Of a DNA stretch of 64,000 bases, positions 16,494 through 24,623 are shown in pieces (the first letter of the stretch is position 1; every line of letters begins with the position of its first letter). A program made the position numbers and the translations under genes. Below the pieces are notes generated by a model. It saw nothing but the letters and a program-made list of their open reading frames with translations, did not search any database and was not told the origin of the DNA. Source of the stretch: Paenibacillus selenitireducens (lineage in GTDB: Bacteria > Bacillota > Bacilli > Paenibacillales > Paenibacillaceae); assembly GCF_002021565.1 (NCBI RefSeq), contig NZ_MSZX01000005.1, forward strand, positions 27-64,026, read 5' to 3'.

Positions 16494-17684
16494 ATGGACA
16501 CAGCCATAAAAAGGAAAGAAAGCAAGTCGCATTATCCAATTGCCATCTACATGTTAATGATCAGTGCGTTCGCGATCGGCACGACGGAGTTTGTCATCAT
16601 GGGACTCCTGCCTCAAGTTGCAAGTGATCTCGAAGTATCCATACGTCAAGCGGGATTGCTTGTGTCAGGCTATGCACTGGGTGTGGCATTTGGGGGGCCG
16701 ATCTTAACCGTCATGACGGTACGCTTACCAAGGAAAGGGTTGCTCTTAGCTTTGATGGCATTATTCGTAGCAGCCAACATCATGAGCGCAATAGCAAATG
16801 AGTATTATGTTTTGATGATCGCACGGATTTTATCTGCATTTACACATGGTACTGTTTTTGGCATCGGATCGATCGTGGCAGCAAGATTAGTAAGTCCAGA
16901 GAAACGAGCCAGTGCGATTGCCATGATGTTCATAGGTGTAACGTTAGCCAATATCATGGGGGTTCCGATGGGGACGCTTATTGGGCAAAGCTACGGATGG
17001 CGCACCGCTTTTTGGGTTGTTGCGGTGTTGGGGATTTTTTCGATGATCACGCTGGCCATCTTCGTGCCACGGTTACAGAACCAAGAAACGCCTAGTTTTA
17101 TGAAAGAAATTAGCGTACTTCGGAACCCTGAGGTATTGCGTACGCTTTTAATGACGGTCTTAGGCTTTGGCGGGGTCTTTGTCATCTTCACTTATATCAC
17201 CCCTCTTCTAACGGATATAACAGGATTTCGTGAGAGCACTGTGACGATCTTGCTGCTATTATTCGGTGCAGGGTTAACGGTTGGAAATATCGTGGGCGGC
17301 AAACTGTCCGATTGGAAGCTCATGCCTTCATTGATTGGGATGTTAATGATGCTCATGCTGGTTATGGCCATATTCACGTTCACAAGTCACAACAAAATCG
17401 CTACGGTGATTACGATTTTCGTCTGGGGATTCTTCGCGTTTGGCACGGTCCCAGGATTCCAGATGCGAGTGCTGGACAAAGCGCAATCGGCGCCTAACTT
17501 AGCATCCGCGCTCAACATTGGTGCATTTAATCTTGGGGGAGCAGGGGGAGCATGGCTCGGCGGGGTCGTGCTGGAAAGTCCATTAGGACTGAAGTCTCTG
17601 CCTTGGGTAGCGGCTTTGGTCACGCTGTTAGGATTAATGCTTACGATTTGGAGTCATGTTGTGGAACGGAACAGCATGAAGTAA
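16494..17684 (+). CDS. MFS transporter, DHA1 type (AraJ/YdhP-like efflux)
   Basis: 396 residues, 12 predicted helices. MFS signatures include FAIGTTEFVIMGLLPQVA at helix 1, the helix-4 segment RILSAFTHGTVFGIGSIVAARL, and GWRTAFWVVAVLG (motif C region). It fits the AraJ/YdhP branch of drug and sugar-analogue exporters. Binding site AAAGGAGAGGG is 14-18 nt upstream. The divergent HxlR gene and shared palindrome indicate inducible efflux; the substrate is unknown. Confidence 0.87.
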   Translation: MDTAIKRKESKSHYPIAIYMLMISAFAIGTTEFVIMGLLPQVASDLEVSIRQAGLLVSGYALGVAFGGPILTVMTVRLPRKGLLLALMALFVAANIMSAIANEYYVLMIARILSAFTHGTVFGIGSIVAARLVSPEKRASAIAMMFIGVTLANIMGVPMGTLIGQSYGWRTAFWVVAVLGIFSMITLAIFVPRLQNQETPSFMKEISVLRNPEVLRTLLMTVLGFGGVFVIFTYITPLLTDITGFRESTVTILLLLFGAGLTVGNIVGGKLSDWKLMPSLIGMLMMLMLVMAIFTFTSHNKIATVITIFVWGFFAFGTVPGFQMRVLDKAQSAPNLASALNIGAFNLGGAGGAWLGGVVLESPLGLKSLPWVAALVTLLGLMLTIWSHVVERNSMK

Positions 17685-17735
17685 TTATTTTCGATTCAGG
17701 GAAAACTAACCACAAAAAATGATGGAGGAATACGT

Positions 17736-18122
17736 ATGAAGCAGCTTATCATCCTGCTCATGATTGTGATGACATGCTTGGTAGGCCCTGAGAGAGCAAA
17801 TGCAAGAGCAATCCCTGACATGCCGTGTAGTGTAATCCTGGAACCTGTCGATTCAAGTGAACATAATCAAAAAGGCGTTGCACTGGTCTATAAAGTGAAA
17901 CTAACACCGAGCTTCCCGCGCACCAGCATCAACATGCTTGCAAGTCATCTGTCTGAGCCCCGCAGTTACGGGGATTATGACAAGTATGAGGGGTTTGCAG
18001 GAAGAATCGACGATATTACGGCAGATTTAGCAAACAGCGTTATCGAAGTTCGGCTTTCAAATTCGAAATCTGGAAAGTTGGGGTCGGCTATTTTAAGAAA
18101 TCAAATGAAGGTATGTAAATAG
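17736..18122 (+). CDS. Secreted protein of unknown function
   Basis: 128 residues with a signal peptide (QLIILLMIVMTCLVGPERANA) and a beta-rich mature part with Cys near both ends (MPCSVIL and MKVCK) that could form a disulfide. ATG follows GGAGG. It is 51 nt downstream of the MFS gene and might be co-transcribed. No family recognised. Confidence 0.65.
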   Translation: MKQLIILLMIVMTCLVGPERANARAIPDMPCSVILEPVDSSEHNQKGVALVYKVKLTPSFPRTSINMLASHLSEPRSYGDYDKYEGFAGRIDDITADLANSVIEVRLSNSKSGKLGSAILRNQMKVCK

Positions 18123-18232
18123 ATGCGATTGATTTACTGGATATGACATGGATTTCACATGCTTTTCCGTATTGCCTAAATTTCCCTCCTGATGTAGGAT
18201 GAAAGTATTCTATTAGAAAGTGAGTGATTATC

Positions 18233-18337
18233 GTGAGAGTCAGATCATTCGTTGGTGGCGCAGTTATTTGTGAGGTACGGAAGGGATAACAACTAGCCTA
18301 TTCCCTTTCCGTCGAAATTCGAAAACCACGGAGGGAA
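18233..18337 (+). promoter_or_regulatory. Candidate leader ORF and translational attenuator
   Basis: A short frame from GTG 18233 to TAA 18289 (18 residues) ends within ACGGAAGGGATA (18277-18288). TTCCCTTTCCGT (18301-18312) can pair either with that leader end or with ACGGAGGGAA (18328-18337), which holds the ribosome binding site of the downstream methyltransferase. The two pairings exclude each other. The leader's own binding site is weak. Confidence 0.4.
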
Positions 18338-18343
18338 AAGTAT

Positions 18344-19123
18344 ATGTCTTTCAGTAATTACGGTGAATTATGTACGGAGGTTTATGACCTAAGCAAGCAA
18401 ATCGGTCAATCCATTGGCGGAGATGTAGAATATTATCTCAACAAATTAAAAAACTGTAAGGGACCCATTCTAGAAGCCATGGTTGGTTCTGGACGAGTTA
18501 TCATTCCGTTACTTGAAGCGGGTCTCATTGTAGAGGGAGTAGACTATTCTCCTGAGATGCTGGCTTCCTGTCGTAAGCGTTGTGAAGCACGTGGTCTGCA
18601 GACCCATTTATATCAAGCTGATTTGACGGAGCTTTCCTTGCCGAACAAGTATGAGGCTATTATCATTCCTGGAGGATCATTTCTGTTGATTGAACAACGA
18701 GAAAAATCCTTGAAAGTTCTAAATCGCTTGTATGAGCATTTGGAACCAGGTGGTCAGCTTATTCTTGATCTATTCTTGCCCGAGAATCAAATCAATAGCT
18801 CAGATCTAGGTAAATGGAGTGGAACGGGTACGTATCACCTTCCCAATGGGGATATGATTACACTGGAAAGCAAATGTGTTGAAGCCGATTTATTCTTTCA
18901 TCAATATCAAGTGAATCACTTAAAATATGAGAAGTGGCGCAATGGCACATTGATTCAAACGGAATTGCAGAGGTTTGCATTACGTTGGTACGGGGTAGAA
19001 GAATTCAAGTATATTCTCGAGCGCATCGGATTTACGGATATTCGAATCTCCGCTGATTTTGAAGATGGCAAACAACCAACGAACGGTAATCAGACCTATG
19101 TGTATCAGGCAACGAAAAAATAA
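18344..19123 (+). CDS. Class I SAM-dependent methyltransferase
   Basis: 259 residues. Motif I is ILEAMVGSGRVIIPLLEAG (ExxxGxGR), motif II VEGVDYSPEMLASC, and post-motif YEAIIIPGGSFLLI. A C-terminal beta-rich half follows (YHQYQVNHLKYEKW). This resembles small-molecule methyltransferases rather than rRNA (Erm) enzymes. Start ATG follows GGAGGG, which may be sequestered by the upstream anti-binding-site sequence. Confidence 0.85.
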   Translation: MSFSNYGELCTEVYDLSKQIGQSIGGDVEYYLNKLKNCKGPILEAMVGSGRVIIPLLEAGLIVEGVDYSPEMLASCRKRCEARGLQTHLYQADLTELSLPNKYEAIIIPGGSFLLIEQREKSLKVLNRLYEHLEPGGQLILDLFLPENQINSSDLGKWSGTGTYHLPNGDMITLESKCVEADLFFHQYQVNHLKYEKWRNGTLIQTELQRFALRWYGVEEFKYILERIGFTDIRISADFEDGKQPTNGNQTYVYQATKK

Positions 19124-19135
19124 TTCAATTACGCT

Positions 19136-19172
19136 AAGAACCCCGTATTGCATGTCAATATGGGGTTCTTTT
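19136..19172 (+). terminator. Rho-independent terminator
   Basis: AGAACCCC and GGGGTTCT form the core of a stem extended by GTATTG/CAATA, followed by a T-rich tail. Confidence 0.75.
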
Positions 19173-19205
19173 ATGTATTTTTCCCGTCGTGAACGATGCG
19201 AGTAG

Positions 19206-19293
19206 TCCGCCTTTGGACGTCTAGGAGTGCCTCATGACATTGCGAATGTGGTGCTGTTTCTTGCAAGTGAAGAATCACAGTGGGTAGATGAAA
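19206..19293 (+). pseudogene. Remnant of an SDR C-terminus
   Basis: About 29 codons read FGRLGVPHDIANVVLFLASE followed by ESQWV, the well-known C-terminal signature of short-chain dehydrogenases. Upstream is a stop, and downstream the terminator of the opposite gene begins. No active site remains. Confidence 0.7.
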
Positions 19294-19327
19294 AAGCCGC
19301 AGGATTCCAGTGGAATCCCAGCGGCTC
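19291..19327 (-). terminator. Rho-independent terminator (minus strand)
   Basis: On the minus strand, AGCCGCTGGGATTCCA pairs with TGGAATCCTGCGGCT and is followed by T-rich sequence. It terminates the acidic protein gene. Confidence 0.75.
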
Positions 19328-19346
19328 AACCCGATCAATCCAGTGT

Positions 19347-20012
19347 TTACTGCCCTTCTTCTTCCTCTTCTACTTCATCTTCTTCATTCTCGTCAGCATC
19401 ATAGTCATCATCGTCGTCTTCGTCTTCCGAATCTTCTTCGTCTTCTGAATCTTCTTCGCCATCTTCTAGGCCAAGGTCAATCTTATACTTGTCGTCATCA
19501 TGCGTTTCTACGGATACCTCTACAACGTTATCCCAGTCAACTTGATGCAACCATCCTAAGATGGAATCTTCTACACTCGCTTCAGGATCGGCTTCAAGAG
19601 CATCATCAAGTACATACTTTACGCTCTGTCCATCTTCGTACTCTACTTCAATTTCATCAATTGTATCTAAACCGTACCCATATAAACCTGCTTTTACTGT
19701 TTCAAATGTACTCATTTCAATCACATTTCCTCTCTGTTTGGCATTATTAGTATTGTCTTGTAAGTGATTCAGATCAATTGCAAACGTGGTGCTATCAAAA
19801 AGTTCTACTTTTAATTCTTCTGCTGTATTCCAATGAATATTGGCCAACCAATTGGACAGAGACTCTTCCTTATCTATGGCAGGATCGGCTAGAAAAAGAT
19901 CATCAGATTTATACGTTGAGGTCTGTCCGTTTTCATATTCCACTTCAATTTCATCAATTACATCGATACCACTGCTATACAGCTCAGCTTTCACTTTGGC
20001 CAACTTCAGCAA
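19347..20012 (-). CDS. Tandem-duplicated domain protein with highly acidic tail
   Basis: 221 residues. Two copies of a domain of about 85-90 residues are visible: copy 1 (AELYSSGIDVIDEIEVEYENG ... WLANIHWNTAEELKVELFD) and copy 2 (GLYGYGLDTIDEIEVEYEDG ... WLHQVDWDNVVEVSVETHD). The last 40 or so residues are nearly all Asp and Glu. TTG 20012 has GGAGGTGA 8 nt upstream and aligns copy 1 with copy 2; the GTG four codons earlier is too close to the binding site. No family is recognised. Copy 2 begins with an in-frame ATG behind GAGAGG, suggesting two genes fused after duplication. Confidence 0.75.
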   Translation of the reverse strand: MLKLAKVKAELYSSGIDVIDEIEVEYENGQTSTYKSDDLFLADPAIDKEESLSNWLANIHWNTAEELKVELFDSTTFAIDLNHLQDNTNNAKQRGNVIEMSTFETVKAGLYGYGLDTIDEIEVEYEDGQSVKYVLDDALEADPEASVEDSILGWLHQVDWDNVVEVSVETHDDDKYKIDLGLEDGEEDSEDEEDSEDEDDDDDYDADENEEDEVEEEEEGQ

Positions 20013-20163
20013 TCCATAGCTCACCTCCTCTCGGTTAGAAGGTCGAAACTCTATGAGGTTTCATTCTATTCTATGATATGTTCTCCAATATGATTGGGTA
20101 GTTGTATGAAGTTCATTGGTGGAAGTTTCGAGGACATCCATATACTAGATTGGTCTAAGGAGA

Positions 20164-21306
20164 TCAACGTGTTCCCCATACAGCCAAAATTTCTTGCGCA
20201 ACCCGGTCCCAATGGAATCGCTGTTCCGTTAAGCGTCTGCCTCTTAGGCCCATCTTGCGGGAATTTTCCATATTGTTCAGCATATTGTTCAGCTTCTCAG
20301 CGTATTCCAATGGATCTTCTGGATTCGTAATTAACATGCCGTTGTCATTGATAATAATCTCAGGGTTTCCTCCTCTAGCGGTCGTGATAAAAGGTAAGCC
20401 AGCGGCCATAGCCTCATAATGAACACGGGCCAACGGCTCATCCCAGATGGAGGTGCATACGAATACATCAGCTGCACAGAACCAGCGGTGGATGTCTTGG
20501 GCATCAATATAGCCGGTCGTTATGACAGGCAAAGTGGAACGCTCTGCCAAAGCACGTACATAACCTATATAATCACTCACTCGATCGTCGCTATACCACG
20601 CTCCCCCTACGACGACAAGACAAGCATCCGGATGGCGGAGATGAGACATTGCGCGCACAAGTACATGAGGCCCTTTATTTCGAGAAAGACGTCCGACGAA
20701 CAGAATGATCTTTTTGGATTGCAGCTGATATTGGTTGCGGAGTTCTTGTCGGCTTTGCCGTGCAATATTGGATTCCATCCAGGGTGCGAAGCGATCCAAA
20801 TCTACGCCCGAATAGATGGTGCGAAGCTTAGGCTCTGCCTCAGGATAATAACGTGCGATCTCTTTGCCAATAAAGTTGCTGATCGTTACGATCGTCTCCG
20901 TATGAGCAATAACAGCTCGGCCTTCCTCGGTATTTAATTTGGTGGGATTGAACATATCATTGTGCATACTGAGTATGATTCTTGCATTTGCGGCAGCTCT
21001 TCTCACAGGCAGAACCATACGTGGACGATTAAAAATGTGAATGAGGTCATATTTTTGTCCACTTTGGGAAATGAAGTTGATTACGCCTTCGAGATATAAC
21101 TCAAACATCCCGTCAGAAGGGACACGAACATAGCGAACCTTGTTGACGGATTCATCGGATAGAAGCGTTGGATCTGATCTTCCAATAATGGTGACTTGGT
21201 GATGTTGGCTCAATTGCTGGGTGACTCCGCCGATATAGGTTTGAATGGCACCGCCTCTAATATTGGGAACAGGGAGCTTCTCCGTGCATATCAGAAGAAC
21301 ATTCAC
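20164..21306 (-). CDS. Glycosyltransferase family 4, CotSA/YtcC-like
   Basis: 380 residues with a GT-B fold. Donor-side motifs include VGRLSRNKGPHVLVRAM and the EX7E region EPLARVHYEAMAAGLPFI. The acceptor side begins with IRGGAIQTYIGGVTQQL. GTG 21306 follows AAAGGAGG. It is 136 nt downstream of the CotS-like gene on the same strand, and the divergent side carries YtcA/YtcB-like sugar-nucleotide enzymes, the same gene set as the Bacillus subtilis cotS-cotSA-ytcABC region. A role in decorating the spore coat or crust with sugar is inferred. A CATACAATA sequence (21417-21425, minus) could be an internal sporulation -10. Confidence 0.82.
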   Translation of the reverse strand: MNVLLICTEKLPVPNIRGGAIQTYIGGVTQQLSQHHQVTIIGRSDPTLLSDESVNKVRYVRVPSDGMFELYLEGVINFISQSGQKYDLIHIFNRPRMVLPVRRAAANARIILSMHNDMFNPTKLNTEEGRAVIAHTETIVTISNFIGKEIARYYPEAEPKLRTIYSGVDLDRFAPWMESNIARQSRQELRNQYQLQSKKIILFVGRLSRNKGPHVLVRAMSHLRHPDACLVVVGGAWYSDDRVSDYIGYVRALAERSTLPVITTGYIDAQDIHRWFCAADVFVCTSIWDEPLARVHYEAMAAGLPFITTARGGNPEIIINDNGMLITNPEDPLEYAEKLNNMLNNMENSRKMGLRGRRLTEQRFHWDRVAQEILAVWGTR

Positions 21307-21442
21307 GGAATTAATCCTCCTTTCAATACTCCAAATGGAGTGCATAGATGTATGACGGTGATAGGATGGAAAGCTAACCCATGGTGCTCTCTTCGTAATA
21401 ACGTTCTACAAGTAGCTATTGTATGAATCCATGGACGCTGCG

Positions 21443-23350
21443 CTACCATCTTCGAAAGTAGTGTGGTACACGTTCTGAACGATTGTACTCTTGGTATACA
21501 TGATGGATCGCTTGCTGAGAATATTCAGGTGAATTAGAGAAAGTTTCTTCCGATGCAGCAGGTTCAGGCGCTGTATTTTTAACCTTTTTAGGCGCATTGG
21601 CAGTTAAATCCTTTACAGGAGCATAAGGTTTTTGTTTTTTAGAGTAGGCAGGCTTGGTAGGCAGCTCCTTCGCCGGTTCAACAGGTTCAACGACTTTCTT
21701 GTCAACGTTTTTAGGAGCATTGGCGGTTAAATCCTTAACAGGAGCATAAGGTTTAGGTTTTTTAGCGTAGACAGGTTGGGTAGGCAGCTCCTTCGCCGAT
21801 GCAGCAGGTTCAAGGACTTTCTTATCAACGTTTTTAGGAGCACTGGCGGTTAAATCCTTTACAGGAACATAAGGTTTAGGTTCTTTAGAGTAAACAGGTT
21901 GGATAGGCAGCTCCTTCGCCGATGCAGCAGGTTCGAGGACTTTCTTGTCAACGTTTTTAGGCGCATTGGCGGTTAAATCCTTTACAGGAGCATAAGGTTT
22001 AGGTTTTCTAGAGAATTCAGGTGGGGTAGGCAGCTCCTTCGCCGATGCAGCAGGTTCAACGACTTTACGTTCAACGGCTGCAGGGGGATTAAATGTCATT
22101 GCAGGTGCAGGAGTAGGAGCAGGAGCAGGAGCAGGTGTAGGTGCAGGGTCAGCAGCTTTAGGTTTAGAAAGCTTAGATGGAACAGGCGGGATAGGGAGAT
22201 CCTTCGCTATTGCAACAGGTTCTACAATATAGTTGCCAGCAGGATACATGTCCATATCCTTCCAGAGTTCTTGCAGGACCTGCCACTTCGTGCTTTCCGT
22301 TGCAAGAACGCGCTGCAGGATCGGTTCAAACTCCAGATTCAAGAAGTTAACTGGATCGAATACGATCTCTTTCGTATGCTTATAAAATTCATTAGGAAAT
22401 GCCATATCGATCCATAAGATCTCGAACATTTCACGGTCAAGCGGATTGCCCTGATGATAAGCTGCAATCATGCTGCGAATCCAGGTAATATCCCAAGTAC
22501 CCATGTCATCCATCGTACTTGTCATCAGCTTGCGCAGATCGCGAAATGGCAAATCATAGGCTACGCCATCCAAATCGATAACCCAGATTCCCCCGGGTCC
22601 CATTTGACCGTTGGACCAACCATAATCTTGATGAGCAAGACCCCAATAAGAGTCTCCCATCGCCATCATCTTCGCATAACTAGATTGATTCAAGCGTTCA
22701 AGGGCATCCTTCGCCTGACGTTCGAACTCGTCTACGGCCTGCAGCAAGGGCCCGCTTCCAGTGGTATCCCGGTATGCCTCCGCAATATCACGGAACCAAC
22801 CGATCTTGGCGATGATCTTCTGATAATATTTTGTCCATCCCATTAAACGGGATGACTTGGCTGCGCCGGGAGGCGATGGATACCCCTTCGTATGATGGTG
22901 GAACTCGCCAAGCCCAAGGCAGAGCGCAGAAGCTCCTTCAAGATCAATTTTAGACGCTTGCTGCAGGGTATCGATCCAATCTGTCACAATCCACAGCTTT
23001 CCGCCTGCTTCAATATACAACTCGTTGTTCTTCGTGGGGATGAGTGCCGGTACACGTGCACCTTTCTCAACCAAATATTGCTGGGCACCGACGCTGAATA
23101 AACTGCGTTGAGGAAGTCGGTGGAGCACCTTAATACTACGCGGTCCTTTATTTGTATCAATACGCCAGATCGCTCCGCCCTTATCTGGCTTCGAAGTAAT
23201 AAGAACCATGCTTGATACAGTCATATCGTAATTCATCATGACTTGATAGGCTAACGCCTCTAATTCTGGTGGAACATACTGTTCCAGAACCGTTCCGGTT
23301 GATATGACATCGACTAAATGATCCCAAGGTACAACCTGATATTGATCCAA
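21443..23350 (-). CDS. CotS-like spore coat kinase-fold protein with C-terminal 41-residue repeats
   Basis: 635 residues. The N-terminal about 350 residues match the CotS/YutH kinase-like fold: MTVSSMVLITSKPDKGGAIWRI, WIVTDWIDTLQQ, GLAHQDYGWSNGQ in place of the catalytic loop, and GIWVIDLDGVAYDLPFRDL as the metal-binding segment. A Pro/Ala linker (APTPAPAPAPTPAPA) leads into four near-identical 41-residue units (VxEPAASAKELP, KPKPYAPVKDLTANAPKNV) and a short Tyr/Gln/Arg-rich end. TTG 23350 follows GGAGGG. A sigma-K-type promoter lies upstream. The repeat tail is unlike B. subtilis CotS and may be a cross-linking or surface-exposed coat module. Confidence 0.8.
   Translation of the reverse strand: MDQYQVVPWDHLVDVISTGTVLEQYVPPELEALAYQVMMNYDMTVSSMVLITSKPDKGGAIWRIDTNKGPRSIKVLHRLPQRSLFSVGAQQYLVEKGARVPALIPTKNNELYIEAGGKLWIVTDWIDTLQQASKIDLEGASALCLGLGEFHHHTKGYPSPPGAAKSSRLMGWTKYYQKIIAKIGWFRDIAEAYRDTTGSGPLLQAVDEFERQAKDALERLNQSSYAKMMAMGDSYWGLAHQDYGWSNGQMGPGGIWVIDLDGVAYDLPFRDLRKLMTSTMDDMGTWDITWIRSMIAAYHQGNPLDREMFEILWIDMAFPNEFYKHTKEIVFDPVNFLNLEFEPILQRVLATESTKWQVLQELWKDMDMYPAGNYIVEPVAIAKDLPIPPVPSKLSKPKAADPAPTPAPAPAPTPAPAMTFNPPAAVERKVVEPAASAKELPTPPEFSRKPKPYAPVKDLTANAPKNVDKKVLEPAASAKELPIQPVYSKEPKPYVPVKDLTASAPKNVDKKVLEPAASAKELPTQPVYAKKPKPYAPVKDLTANAPKNVDKKVVEPVEPAKELPTKPAYSKKQKPYAPVKDLTANAPKKVKNTAPEPAASEETFSNSPEYSQQAIHHVYQEYNRSERVPHYFRRW
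21572..22063 (-). repeat. Four tandem 123-bp coding repeats
   Basis: The repeat period is exactly 123 bp: GGCAGCTCCTTCGCC starts at 21660, 21783, 21906 and 22029. Units 1-3 are nearly identical, while the last (nearest the C-terminus) has PVEPAKELPTKP and KKQKPYAP variants. Such repeats are prone to copy-number change. Confidence 0.9.
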
Positions 23351-23469
23351 TGAGGTCCCTCCATTCTAGTTCATCGACTACCAAATGAATTCTTAGAATT
23401 TTGTGGTTTATTGATTGCTGATAGGTCAGTCTTCATGGCTTTGAAGCTCGCGATCCTATCGGTTCAATC

Positions 23470-23496
23470 TATTATATGTCATGTTTTTTCATTTGT
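23470..23496 (-). promoter_or_regulatory. Sigma-K-type promoter for the coat operon
   Basis: On the minus strand AC is followed after 16 nt by CATATAATA, matching the sigma-K pattern AC-N16-CATANNNTA. On the plus strand CATATTTTA at 23603-23611 is a -10 candidate for the divergent nucleotidyltransferase gene, but has no matching -35. These fill the 301-nt divergent intergenic region 23351-23651. Confidence 0.6.
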
Positions 23497-23651
23497 TTGG
23501 GTATTGGAATGAAATTTGGAATGAAATACGTTCGAGGAAATTTGTACATACGTATATTTTCCTATCAACTCATAACTGCCCTTCCTATTTCTATAGTGAA
23601 AACATATTTTAATGAATACCGAAGAAACCAACAGACAAAGGAGCGGAAAAT

Positions 23652-24611
23652 ATGAAAGGACTAATTGTGTGTGCAGGAAGAGGTACCAGACTACAACCTT
23701 TCTCATATCTAACCTCCAAAGTATTACTGCCCGTAGCCAACAAGCCTCTTATCTTCTATAGTTTGGAGAAATTAATATCCCTAGGGATTACCGAAATTGG
23801 TATCGTGATTCAACCCGCACAGAAGATGATGTTCAAAGAGCATGTAGGTAACGGTGTAAATTGGGGTGTTCGGATCACGTATCTTTTCCAAGAGAACCCG
23901 CTAGGTATAGCTGATGCAGTGAAGCAATCCGAATCATTTATCGGATCCGATTCATTTATTCTCCTGTTAGGAGATAATCTGATCTCCCAATCGTTAGCCG
24001 AGTTGAAGGATTCGATTCTCGTGGGTCACTATGATGGCGCCTTACTTTTAGGAAAAGTAGAGAACCCGCAAGAATACGGCATTGCTGAGATTGAGGAACA
24101 GCGAATCATTGGCTTAGAAGAGAAGCCGCTACAGCCGAAGTCAAATTTGGCTATTGTGGGGGCCTATGCCTTCACAGCACAGATCTTTAAGGCAGTTCAT
24201 GCGATTTCTCCTTCTCGCAGAGGGGAATATGAGATTACAGATGCGATTCAGTATCTTATTCAACACGGATATTCCATTTCTTACGATATTGCAACCCATC
24301 CACATACAGATGTAGGAACGCCAGGGCGTTGGTTGGAGGCGAATCGTTGGATGCTTCAGACCATGCCTGCGGAGAAGACAACGACGACGTACGATTCGTA
24401 TGTTGGGAGCATTATTCAATCGCCAGTCCTAATTGACCCAAGCAGTAAATTACTGAATTGTGTTATAGGTCCATATGTTGTGATCGGTCCTCGAGTTACG
24501 TTGGAGAACTGTAAGATTGAAGATAGCATCATCCTGGAGGGCGTAAACCTTCGTGATTGCACATTGAAGGGTTCTATTATCAGTATTCATCATGCTGTGC
24601 CACCGATTTAG
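23652..24611 (+). CDS. Sugar-1-phosphate nucleotidyltransferase (RmlA-like, with left-handed beta-helix end)
   Basis: 319 residues. The pyrophosphorylase signature GLIVCAGRGTRLQPF and SKVLLPVANKPLIFYSLEKL is followed by LLLGDNLI (nucleotide-sugar Asp) and GLEEKPLQPKS. The C-terminal 60 residues show hexapeptide repeats (CVIGPYVVIGPRVTLENC). It makes an NDP-sugar, probably for the coat glycan, and is the first gene of a three-gene operon with dehydrogenase and epimerase. The sugar is not determinable from sequence. Confidence 0.85.
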   Translation: MKGLIVCAGRGTRLQPFSYLTSKVLLPVANKPLIFYSLEKLISLGITEIGIVIQPAQKMMFKEHVGNGVNWGVRITYLFQENPLGIADAVKQSESFIGSDSFILLLGDNLISQSLAELKDSILVGHYDGALLLGKVENPQEYGIAEIEEQRIIGLEEKPLQPKSNLAIVGAYAFTAQIFKAVHAISPSRRGEYEITDAIQYLIQHGYSISYDIATHPHTDVGTPGRWLEANRWMLQTMPAEKTTTTYDSYVGSIIQSPVLIDPSSKLLNCVIGPYVVIGPRVTLENCKIEDSIILEGVNLRDCTLKGSIISIHHAVPPI

Positions 24612-24623
24612 GGGGGGAGGAAC

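Noticed and set aside
18181-18343. Known riboswitch upstream of the methyltransferase
   Set aside because: No conserved blocks of SAM, purine, TPP, lysine or other familiar classes could be matched.
21572-22063. Possible CRISPR array from the regular 123-bp repeat
   Set aside because: The repeat is coding, contiguous without spacers and in frame (41 codons).
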